From Apostichopus japonicus (taxonomy: Eukaryota; Echinodermata; Holothuroidea; Aspidochirotida; Stichopodidae): a stretch of 64,000 nt of DNA. Shown one piece after another: positions 20,801 through 32,178 of the stretch (its first letter is position 1; every line of letters starts with the position of its first letter). The notes under the pieces are model-generated. The model worked only from the letters and a program-made list of their open reading frames with translations, was not told where the DNA came from and made no database searches. A program made the translations under genes and the position numbers. The DNA is taken from positions 17,180,269 to 17,244,268 of the forward strand of contig NC_092572.1 in assembly GCF_037975245.1 (NCBI RefSeq), in the 5' to 3' direction.

Positions 20801-23800
20801 CCATCCCGCCACTGTATGGACTGAGATATTAGGTGGATTAACTAATACTTACAGCTCCCCGTCTAGGCACTTGCTGTAAAAGATCGGCAAAAGACGTCAT
20901 CACCCGGGCTTCGAACCAGGGATGCAAAAGAGAGTCTCGATCATCAGCTCGTACAGTGCGCCAAGCCATCCCGCCACTGTATGGACTGAGATATTAGGTG
21001 GATTAACTAATACTTACAGCTCCCCGTCTAGGCACTTGCTGTAAAAGATCGGCAAAAGACGTCATCACCCGGGGTTCGAACCAGGGATGCAAAAGAGAGT
21101 CTCGATCATCAGCTCGTACAGTGCGCCAAGCCATCCCGCCACTGTATGGACTGAGATATTAGGTGGATTAACTAATACTTACAGCTCCCCGTCTAGGCAA
21201 TTGCTGTAAAAGATCGGCAAAAGACGTCATCACCCGGGGTTCGAACCAGGGATGCAAAAGAGAGTCTCGATCATCAGCTCGTACAGTGCGCCAAGCCATC
21301 CCGCCACTGTATGGACTGAGATATTAGGTGGATTAACTAATACTTACAGCTCCCCGTGTAGGCACTTGCTGTAAAAGATCGGCAAAAGACGTCATCACCC
21401 GGGGTTCGAACCAGGGATGCAAAAGAGAGTCTCGATCATCAGCTCGTACAGTGCGCCAAGCCATCCCGCCACTGTATGGACTGAGATATTAGGTGGATTA
21501 ACTAATACTTACAGCTCCCCGTCTAGGCACTTGCTGTAAAAGATCGGCAAAAGACGTCATCACCCGGGCTTCGAACCAGGGATGCAAAAGAGAGTCTCGA
21601 TCATCAGCTCGTACAGTGCGCCAAGCCATCCCGCCACTGTATGGACTGAGATATTAGGTGGATTAACTAATACTTACAGCTCCCCGTCTAGGCACTTGCT
21701 GTAAAAGATCGGCAAAAGACGTCATCACCCGGGGTTCGAACCAGGGATGCAAAAGAGAGTCTCGATCATCAGCTCGTACAGTGCGCCAAGCCATCCCGCC
21801 ACTGTATGGACTGAGATATTAGGTGGATTAACTAATACTTACAGCTCCCCGTCTAGGCAATTGCTGTAAAAGATCGGCAAAAGACGTCATCACCCGGGGT
21901 TCGAACCAGGGATGCAAAAGAGAGTCTCGATCATCAGCTCGTACAGTGCGCCAAGCCATCCCGCCACTGTATGGACTGAGATATTAGGTGGATTAACTAA
22001 TACTTACAGCTCCCCGTCTAGGCACTTGCTGTAAAAGATCGGCAAAAGACGTCATCACCCGGGGTTCGAACCAGGGATGCAAAAGAGAGTCTCGATCATC
22101 AGCTCGTACAGTGCGCCAAGCCATCCCGCCACTGTATGGACTGAGATATTAGGTGGATTAACTAATACTTACAGCTCCCCGTCTAGGCACTTGCTGTAAA
22201 AGATCGGCAAAAGACGTCATCACCCGGGCTTCGAACCAGGGATGCAAAAGAGAGTCTCGATCATCAGCTCGTACAGTGCGCCAAGCCATCCCGCCACTGT
22301 ATGGACTGAGATATTAGGTGGATTAACTAATACTTACAGCTCCCCGTCTAGGCACTTGCTGTAAAAGATCGGCAAAAGACGTCATCACCCGGGGTTCGAA
22401 CCAGGGATGCAAAAGAGAGTCTCGATCATCAGCTCGTACAGTGCGCCAAGCCATCCCGCCACTGTATGGACTGAGATATTAGGTGGATTAACTAATACTT
22501 ACAGCTCCCCGTCTAGGCACTTGCTGTAAAAGATCGGCAAAAGACGTCTTCACCCGGGGTTCGAACCAGGGATGCAAAAGAGAGTCTCGATCATCAGCTC
22601 GTACAGTGCGCCAAGCCATCCCGCCACTGTATGGACTGAGATATTAGGTGGATTAACTAATACTTACAGCTCCCCGTCTAGGCACTTGCTGTAAAAGATC
22701 GGCAAAAGACGTCATCACCCGGGCTTCGAACCAGGGATGCAAAAGAGAGTCTCGATCATCAGCTCGTACAGTGCGCCAAGCCATCCCGCCACTGTATGGA
22801 CTGAGATATTAGGTGGATTAACTAATACTTACAGCTCCCCGTCTAGGCAATTGCTGTAAAAGATCGGCAAAAGACGTCATCACCCGGGCTTCGAACCAGG
22901 GATGCAAAAGAGAGTCTCGATCATCAGCTCGTACAGTGCGCCAAGCCATCCCGCCACTGTATGGACTGAGATATTAGGTGGATTAACTAATACTTACAGC
23001 TCCCCGTCTAGGCACTTGCTGTAAAAGATCGGCAAAAGACGTCATCACCCGGGGTTCGAACCAGGGATGCAAAAGAGAGTCTCGATCATCAGCTCGTACA
23101 GTGCGCCAAGCCATCCCGCCACTGTATGGACTGAGATATTAGGTGGATTAACTAATACTTACAGCTCCCCGTCTAGGCACTTGCTGTAAAAGATCGGCAA
23201 AAGACGTCATCACCCGGGCTTCGAACCAGGGATGCAAAAGAGAGTCTCGATCATCAGCTCGTACAGTGCGCCAAGCCATCCCGCCACTGTATGGACTGAG
23301 ATATTAGGTGGATTAACTAATACTTACAGCTCCCCGTCTAGGCACTTGCTGTAAAAGATCGGCAAAAGACGTCATCACCCGGGGTTCGAACCAGGGATGC
23401 AAAAGAGAGTCTCGATCATCAGCTCGTACAGTGCGCCAAGCCATCCCGCCACTGTATGGACTGAGATATTAGGTGGATTAACTAATACTTACAGCTCCCC
23501 GTCTAGGCACTTGCTGTAAAAGATCGGCAAAAGACGTCATCACCCGGGGTTCGAACCAGGGATGCAAAAGAGAGTCTCGATCATCAGCTCGTACAGTGCG
23601 CCGAGCCATCCCGCCACTGTATGGACTGAGATATTAGGTGGATTAACTAATACTTACAGCTCCCCCTCTAGGCACTTGCTGTAAAAGATCGGCAAAAGAC
23701 GTCATCACCCGGGGTTCGAACCAGGGATGCAAAAGAGAGTCTCGATCATCAGCTCGTACAGTGCGCCGAGCCATCCCGCCACTGTATGGACTGAGATATT

Positions 23801-26800
23801 AGGTGGATTAACTAATACTTACAGCTCCCCGTCTAGGCACTTGCTGTAAAAGATCGGCAAAAGACGTCATCACCCGGGGTTCGAACCAGGGATGCAAAAG
23901 AGAGTCTCGATCATCAGCTCGTACAGTGCGCCAAGCCATCCCGCCACTGTATGGACTGAGATATTAGGTGGATTAACTAATACTTACAGCTCCCCGTCTA
24001 GGCACTTGCTGTAAAAGATCGGCAAAAGACGTCATCACCCGGGGTTCGAACCAGGGATGCAAAAGAGAGTCTCGATCATCAGCTCGTACAGTGCGCCAAG
24101 CCATCCCGCCACTGTATGGACTGAGATATTAGGTGGATTAACTAATACTTACAGCTCCCCGTCTAGGCACTTGCTGTAAAAGATCGGCAAAAGACGTCAT
24201 CACCCGGGGTTCGAACCAGGGATGCAAAAGAGAGTCTCGATCATCAGCTCGTACAGTGCGCCAAGCCATCCCGCCACTGTATGGACTGAGATATTAGGTG
24301 GATTAACTAATACTTACAGCTCCCCGTCTAGGCACTTGCTGTAAAAGATCGGCAAAAGACGTCATCACCCGGGGTTCGAACCAGGGATGCAAAAGAGAGT
24401 CTCGATCATCAGCTCGTACAGTGCGCCAAGCCATCCCGCCACTGTATGGACTGAGATATTAGGTGGATTAACTAATACTTACAGCTCCCCGTCTAGGCAC
24501 TTGCTGTAAAAGATCGGCAAAAGACGTCATCACCCGGGGTTCGAACCAGGGATGCAAAAGAGAGTCTCGATCATCAGCTCGTACAGTGCGCCAAGCCATC
24601 CCGCCACTGTATGGACTGAGATATTAGGTGGATTAACTAATACTTACAGCTCCCCGTCTAGGCACTTGCTGTAAAAGATCGGCAAAAGACGTCATCACCC
24701 GGGGTTCGAACCAGGGATGCAAAAGAGAGTATCGATCATCAGCTCGTACAGTGCGCCAAGCCATCCCGCCACTGTATGGACTGAGATATTAGGTGGATTA
24801 ACTAATACTTACAGCTCCCCGTCTAGGCACTTGCTGTAAAAGATCGGCAAAAGACGTCATCACCCGGGGTTCGAACCAGGGATGCAAAAGAGAGTCTCGA
24901 TCATCAGCTCGTACAGTGCGCCAAGCCATCCCGCCACTGTATGGACTGAGATATTAGGTGGATTAACTAATACTTACAGCTCCCCGTGTAGGCACTTGCT
25001 GTAAAAGATCGGCAAAAGACGTCATCACCCGGGGTTCGAACCAGGGATGCAAAAGAGAGTCTCGATCATCAGCTCGTACAGTGCGCCAAGCCATCCCGCC
25101 ACTGTATGGACTGAGATATTAGGTGGATTAACTAATACTTACAGCTCCCCGTGTAGGCACTTGCTGTAAAAGATCGGCAAAAGACGTCATCACCCGGGGT
25201 TCGAACCAGGGATGCAAAAGAGAGTCTCGATCATCAGCTCGTACAGTGCGCCAAGCCATCCCGCCACTGTATGGACTGAGATATTAGGTGGATTAACTAA
25301 TACTTACAGCTCCCCGTCTAGGCACTTGCTGTAAAAGATCGGCAAAAGACGTCATCACCCGGGGTTCGAACCAGGGATGCAAAAGAGAGTCTCGATCATC
25401 AGCTCGTACAGTGCGCCAAGCCATCCCGCCACTGTATGGACTGAGATATTAGGTGGATTAACTAATACTTACAGCTCCCCGTCTAGGCACTTGCTGTAAA
25501 AGATCGGCAAAAGACGTCATCACCCGGGCTTCGAACCAGGGATGCAAAAGAGAGTCTCGATCATCAGCTCGTACAGTGCGCCAAGCCATCCCGCCACTGT
25601 ATGGACTGAGATATTAGGTGGATTAACTAATACTTACAGCTCCCCGTCTAGGCACTTGCTGTAAAAGATCGGCAAAAGACGTCATCACCCGGGGTTCGAA
25701 CCAGGGATGCAAAAGAGAGTCTCGATCATCAGCTCGTACAGTGCGCCAAGCCATCCCGCCACTGTATGGACTGAGATATTAGGTGGATTAACTAATACTT
25801 ACAGCTCCCCGTCTAGGCACTTGCTGTAAAAGATCGGCAAAAGACGTCATCACCCGGGGTTCGAACCAGGGATGCAAAAGAGAGTCTCGATCATCAGCTC
25901 GTACAGTGCGCCAAGCCATCCCGCCACTGTATGGACTGAGATATTAGGTGGATTAACTAATACTTACAGCTCCCCGTCTAGGCACTTGCTGTAAAAGATC
26001 GGCAAAAGACGTCATCACCCGGGGTTCGAACCAGGGATGCAAAAGAGAGTCTCGATCATCAGCTCGTACAGTGCGCCAAGCCATCCCGCCACTGTATGGA
26101 CTGAGATATTAGGTGGATTAACTAATACTTACAGCTCCCCGTCTAGGCACTTGCTGTAAAAGATCGGCAAAAGACGTCATCACCCGGGGTTCGAACCAGG
26201 GATGCAAAAGAGAGTCTCGATCATCAGCTCGTACAGTGCGCCAAGCCATCCCGCCACTGTATGGACTGAGATATTAGGTGGATTAACTAATACTTACAGC
26301 TCCCCGTCTAGGCACTTGCTGTAAAAGATCGGCAAAAGACGTCATCACCCGGGGTTCGAACCAGGGATGCAAAAGAGAGTCTCGATCATCAGCTCGTACA
26401 GTGCGCCAAGCCATCCCGCCACTGTATGGACTGAGATATTAGGTGGATTAACTAATACTTACAGCTCCCCGTCTAGGCACTTGCTGTAAAAGATCGGCAA
26501 AAGACGTCATCACCCGGGGTTCGAACCAGGGATGCAAAAGAGAGTCTCGATCATCAGCTCGTACAGTGCGCCAAGCCATCCCGCCACTGTATGGACTGAG
26601 ATATTAGGTGGATTAACTAATACTTACAGCTCCCCGTGTAGGCACTTGCTGTAAAAGATCGGCAAAAGACGTCATCACCCGGGGTTCGAACCAGGGATGC
26701 AAAAGAGAGTCTCGATCATCAGCTCGTACAGTGCGCCAAGCCATCCCGCCACTGTATGGACTGAGATATTAGGTGGATTAACTAATACTTACAGCTCTCC

Positions 26801-28506
26801 GTCTAGGCACTTGCTGTAAAAGATCGGCAAAAGACGTCATCACCCGGGGTTCGAACCAGGGATGCAAAAGAGAGTCTCGATCATCAGCTCGTACAGTGCG
26901 CCAAGCCATCCCGCCACTGTATGGACTGAGATATTAGGTGGATTAACTAATACTTACAGCTCCCCGTCTAGGCAATTGCTGTAAAAGATCGGCAAAAGAC
27001 GTCATCACCCGGGGTTCGAACCAGGGATGCAAAAGAGAGTCTCGATCATCAGCTCGTACAGTGCGCCGAGCCATCCCGCCACTGTATGGACTGAGATATT
27101 AGGTGGATTAACTAATACTTACAGCTGCCCGTCTAGGCACTTGCTGTAAAAGATCGGCAAAAGACGTCATCACCCGGGGTTCGAACCAGGGATGCAAAAG
27201 AGAGTCTCGATCATCAGCTCGTACAGTGCGCCAAGCCATCCCGCCACTGTATGGACTGAGATATTAGGTGGATTAACTAATACTTACAGCTGCCCGTTTA
27301 GGCACTTGCTGTAAAAGATCGGCAAAAGACGTCATCACCCGGTTTTCGAACCAGGGATGCAAAAGAGAGTCTCGATCATCAGCTCGTACAGTGCGCCAAG
27401 CCATCCCGCCACTGTATGGACTGAGATATTAGGTGGATTAACTAATACTTACAGCTGCCCGTCTAGGCACTTGCTGTAAAAGATCGGCAAAAGACGTCAT
27501 CACCCGGTTTTCGAACCAGGGATGCAAAAGAGAGTCTCGATCATCAGCTCGTACAGTGCGCCAAGCCATCCCGCCACTGTATGGACTGAGATATTAGGTA
27601 TATTAACTAATACTTACAGCTCCCCGTGTAGGCACTTGCTGTAAAAGATCGGCAAAAGACGTCATCACCCGGGGTTCGAACCAGGGATGCAAAAGAGAGT
27701 CTCGATCATCAGCTCGTACAGTGCGCCAAGCCATCCCGCCACTGTATGGACTGAGATATTAGGTGGATTAACTAATACTTACAGCTCCCCGTCTAGGCAC
27801 TTGCTGTAAAAGATCGGCAAAAGACGTCATCACCCGGGGTTCGAACCAGGGATGCAAAAGAGAGTCTCGATCATCAGCTCGTACAGTGCGCCAAGCCATC
27901 CCGCCACTGTATGGACTGAGATATTAGGTGGATTAACTAATACTTACAGCTCCCCGTCTAGGCACTTGCTGTAAAAGATCGGCAAAAGACGTCATCACCC
28001 GGGGTTCGAACCAGGGATGCAAAAGAGAGTCTCGATCATCAGCTCGTACAGTGCGCCGAGCCATCGCGCCACTGTATGGACTGAGATATTAGGTGGATTA
28101 ACTAATACTTACAGCTCCCCGTGCAGGCACTTGCTGTAAAAGATCGGCAAAAGACGTCATCACCCGGGGTTCGAACCAGGGATGCAAAAGAGAGTCTCGA
28201 TCATCAGCTCGTACAGTGCGCCAAGCCATCCCGCCACTGTATGGACTGAGATATTAGGTGGATTAACTAATACTTACAGCTCCCCGTGTAGGCACTTGCT
28301 GTAAAAGATCGGCAAAAGACGTCATCACCCGGGGTTCGAACCAGGGATGCAAAAGAGAGTCTCGATCATCAGCTCGTACAGTGCGCCAAGCCATCCCGCC
28401 ACTGTATGGACTGAGATATTAGGTGGATTAACTAATACTTACAGCTGCCCGTGTAGGCACTTGCTGTAAAAGATCGGCAAAAGACGTCATCACCCGGGGT
28501 TCGAAC
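17835..28506. repeat. Satellite array, second domain: 64 exact 165-bp monomers
   Basis: The broken monomer ends at 17946; from 17947 to 28506 there are exactly 64 monomers of 165 bp without indels. Most are CCAAG / CATCCCGCC / GTCTAGG. The CCCGGGCTT and CCCGGGGTT forms are interspersed until about 25530, after which only GGGGTT (and rare GGTTTT at about 27341 and 27506) is seen. A GGCAATTGC variant recurs at about 18061, 20701, 21196, 21856, 22846 and 26971. CTGCCCGT variants begin near 27126. The last monomers (from 28012) introduce CATCGCGCC with GTGCAGG, the haplotype that dominates the right half. No gene is seen. Confidence 0.97.
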
Positions 28507-29494
28507 CAGGGATGAAAAGAGAGTCTCGATCATCAGCTCGTACAGTGCGCCAAGCCATCCCGCCACTGTATGGACTGAGATATTAGGTGGATTAACTAAT
28601 ACTTACAGCTCCCCGTCTAGGCACTTGCTGTAAAAGATCGGCAAAAGACGTCATCACCCGGGGTTCGAACCAGGGATGCAAAAGAGAGTCTCGATCATCA
28701 GCTCGTACAGTGCGCCGAGCCATCGCGCCACTGTATGGACTGAGATATTAGGTGGATTAACTAATACTTACAGCTCCCCGTGCAGGCACTTGCTGTAAAA
28801 GATCGGCAAAAGACGTCATCACCCGGGGTTCGAACCAGGGATGCAAAAGAGAGTCTCGATCATCAGCTCGTACAGTGCGCCAAGCCATCCCGCCACTGTA
28901 TGGACTGAGATATTAGGTGGATTAACTAATACTTACAGCTCCCCGTGTAGGCACTTGCTGTAAAAGATCGGCAAAAGACGTCATCACCCGGGGTTCGAAC
29001 CAGGGATGCAAAAGAGAGTCTCGATCATCAGCTCGTACAGTGCGCCAAGCCATCCCGCCACTGTATGGACTGAGATATTAGGTGGATTAACTAATACTTA
29101 CAGCTCCCCGTGTAGGCACTTGCTGTAAAAGATCGGCAAAAGACGTCATCACCCGGGGTTCGAACCAGGGATGCAAAAGAGAGTCTCGATCATCAGCTCG
29201 TACAGTGCGCCAAGCCATCCCGCCACTGTATGGACTGAGATATTAGGTGGATTAACTAATACTTACAGCTGCCCGTGTAGGCACTTGCTGTAAAAGATCG
29301 GCAAAAGACGTCATCACCCGGGGTTCGAACCAGGGATGAAAAGAGAGTCTCGATCATCAGCTCGTACAGTGCGCCAAGCCATCCCGCCACTGTATGGACT
29401 GAGATATTAGGTGGATTAACTAATACTTACAGCTCCCCGTGTAGGCACTTGCTGTAAAAGATCGGCAAAAGACGTCATCACCCGGGGTTCGAAC
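28012..29494. repeat. Tandemly duplicated multi-monomer block (659 and 824 bp)
   Basis: 28012-28670 and 28671-29494 carry the same order of rare markers: a CCGAG/CATCGCGCC/GTGCAGG monomer, then GTGTAGG, then CTGCCCGTGTAGG, then a 164-bp monomer beginning GGGATGAAAAG (one C lost). The second block has one extra GTGTAGG monomer. Shared private markers in the same order show a segmental duplication several monomers long. Confidence 0.85.
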
Positions 29495-32178
29495 CAGGGA
29501 TGCAAAAGAGAGTCTCGATCATCAGCTCGTACAGTGCGCCAAGCCATCCCGCCACTGTATGGACTGAGATATTAGGTGGATTAACTAATACTTACAGCTC
29601 CCCGTGCAGGCACTTGCTGTAAAAGACGTCATCACCCGGGGTTCGAACCAGGGATGCAAAAGAGAGTCTCGATCATCAGCTCGTACAGTGCGCCGAGCCA
29701 TCGCGCCACTGTATGGACTGAGATATTAGGTGGATTAACTAATACTTACAGCTCCCCGTGCAGGCACTTGCTGTAAAAGATCGGCAAAAGACGTCATCAC
29801 CCGGGGTTCGAACCAGGGATGCAAAAGAGAGTCTCGATCATCAGCTCGTACAGTGCGCCGAGCCATCGCGCTACTGTATGGACTGAGATATTAGGTGGAT
29901 TAACTAATACTTACAGCTCCCCGTGCAGGCACTTGCTGTAAAAGACGTCATCACCCGGGGTTCGAACCAGGGATACAAAAGAGAGTCTCGATCATCAGCT
30001 CGTACTGTGCGCCGAGCCAGCGCGCCACTGTATGGACTGAGATATTAGGTGGATTAACTAATACTTACAGCTCCCCGTGCAGGCACTTGCTGTAAAAGAC
30101 GTCATCACCCGGGGTTCGAACCAGGGATGCAAAAGAGAGTCTCGATCATCAGCTCGTACAGTGCGCCGAGCCATCGCGCCACTGTATGGACTGAGATATT
30201 AGGTGGATTAACTAATACTTACAGCTCCCCGTGCAGGCACTTGCTGTAAAAGATCGGCAAAAGACGTCATCACCCGGGGTTCGAACCAGGGATGCAAAAG
30301 AGAGTCTCGATCATCAGCTCGTACAGTGCGCCGAGCCATCGCGCCACTGTATGGACTGAGATATTAGGTGGATTAACTAATACTTACAGCTCCCCGTGCA
30401 GGCACTTGCTGTAAAAGACGTCATCACCCGGGGTTCGAACCAGGGATGCAAAAGAGAGTCTCGATCATCAGCTCGTACAGTGCGCCGAGCCATCGCGCCA
30501 CTGTATGGACTGAGATATTAGGTGGATTAACTAATACTTACAGCTCCCCGTGTAGGCACTTGCTGTAAAAGATCGGCAAAAGACGTCATCACCCGGGGTT
30601 CGAACCAGGGATGCAAAAGAGAGTCTCGATCGTCAGCTCGTACAGTGCGCCGAGCCATCCCGCCACTGTATGGACTGAGATATTAGGTGGATTAACTAAT
30701 ACTTACAGCTCCCCGTGCATGCACTTGCTGTAAAAGACGTCATCACCCGGGGTTCGAACCAGGGATGCAAAAGAGAGTCTCGATCATCAGCTCGTACAGT
30801 GCGCCGAGCCATCGTGCCACTGTATGGACTGAGATATTAGGTGGATTAACTAATACTTACAGCTCCCCGTGCAGGCACTTGCTGTAAAAGATCGGCAAAA
30901 GACGTCATCACCCGGGGTTCGAACCAGGGATGCAAAAGAGAGTCTCGATCATCAGCTCGTACAGTGCGCCGAGCCATCGCGCCACTGTATGGACTGAGAT
31001 ATTAGGTGGATTAACTAATACTTACAGCTCCCCGTGCAGGCACTTGCTGTAAAAGACGTCATCACCCGGGGTTCGAACCAGGGATGCAAAAGAGAGTCTC
31101 GATCATCAGCTCGTACAGTGCGCCGAGCCATCGCGCCACTGTATGGACTGAGATATTAGGTGGATTAACTAATACTTACAGCTCCCCGTGCAGGCACTTG
31201 CTGTAAAAGACGTCATCACCCGGGGTTCGAACCAGGGATGCAAAAGAGAGTCTCGATCATCAGCTCGTACAGTGCGCCGAGCCATCGCGCCACTGTATGG
31301 ACTGAGATATTAGGTGGATTAACTAATACTTACAGCTCCCCGTGCAGGCACTTGCTGTAAAAGACGTCATCACCCGGGGTTCGAACCAGGGATGCAAAAG
31401 AGAGTCTCGATCATCAGCTCGTACAGTGCGCCGAGCCATCGCGCCACTGTATGGACTGAGATATTAGGTGGATTAACTAATACTTACAGCTCCCCGTGCA
31501 GGCACTTGCTGTAAAAGATCGGCAAAAGACGTCATCACCCGGGGTTCGAACCAGGGATGCAAAAGAGAGTCTCGATCGTCAGCTCGTACAGTGCGCCGAG
31601 CCATCGCGCCACTGTATGGACTGAGATATTAGGTGGATTAACTAATACTTACAGCTCCCCGTGCATGCACTTGCTGTAAAAGACGTCATCACCCGGGGTT
31701 CGAACCAGGGATGCAAAAGAGAGTCTCGATCATCAGCTCGTACAGTGCGCCGAGCCATCGTGCCACTGTATGGACTGAGATATTAGGTGGATTAACTAAT
31801 ACTTACAGCTCCCCGTGCAGGCACTTGCTGTAAAAGATCGGCAAAAGACGTCATCACCCGGGGTTCGAACCAGGGATGCAAAAGAGAGTCTCGATCATCA
31901 GCTCGTACAGTGCGCCGAGCCATCGCGTCACTGTATGGACTGAGATATTAGGTGGATTAACTAATACTTACAGCTCCCCGTGCAGGCACTTGCTGTAAAA
32001 GACGTCATCACCCGGGGTTCGAACCAGGGATGCAAAAGAGAGTCTCGATCATCAGCTCGTACAGTGCGCCGAGCCATCGCGCCACTGTATGGACTGAGAT
32101 ATTAGGTGGATTAACTAATACTTACAGCTCCCCGTGCAGGCACTTGCTGTAAAAGACGTCATCACCCGGGGTTCGAAC
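28507..32178. repeat. Satellite array, transition domain with 165-, 164- and 154-bp monomers
   Basis: Twenty-three monomers. 164-bp forms start at 28507 and 29331. The first 154-bp form is 29495-29648; others start at 29814, 29968, 30287, 30606, 30925, 31079, 31233, 31552, 31871 and 32025. The 154-bp monomers lack 11 bp: AAAAGATCGGCAAAAGA is reduced to AAAAGA, so loss between two 6-bp direct repeats explains it. Most short monomers also carry CCGAG, CATCGCGCC and GTGCAGG, a linked haplotype. No gene is seen. Confidence 0.95.
30606..32178. repeat. Higher-order block marked by CGTCAG / GTGCATGC / CATCGTGCC
   Basis: The lengths run short-long-short-short-short-long (946 bp, 30606-31551), then short-long-short-short (31552-32178). 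Each run opens with a monomer having GATCGTCAG and GTGCATGCAC, followed by one with CATCGTGCC. The same opening pair, markers and order return at 44067 (with a variant of it at 44848). Confidence 0.85.
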
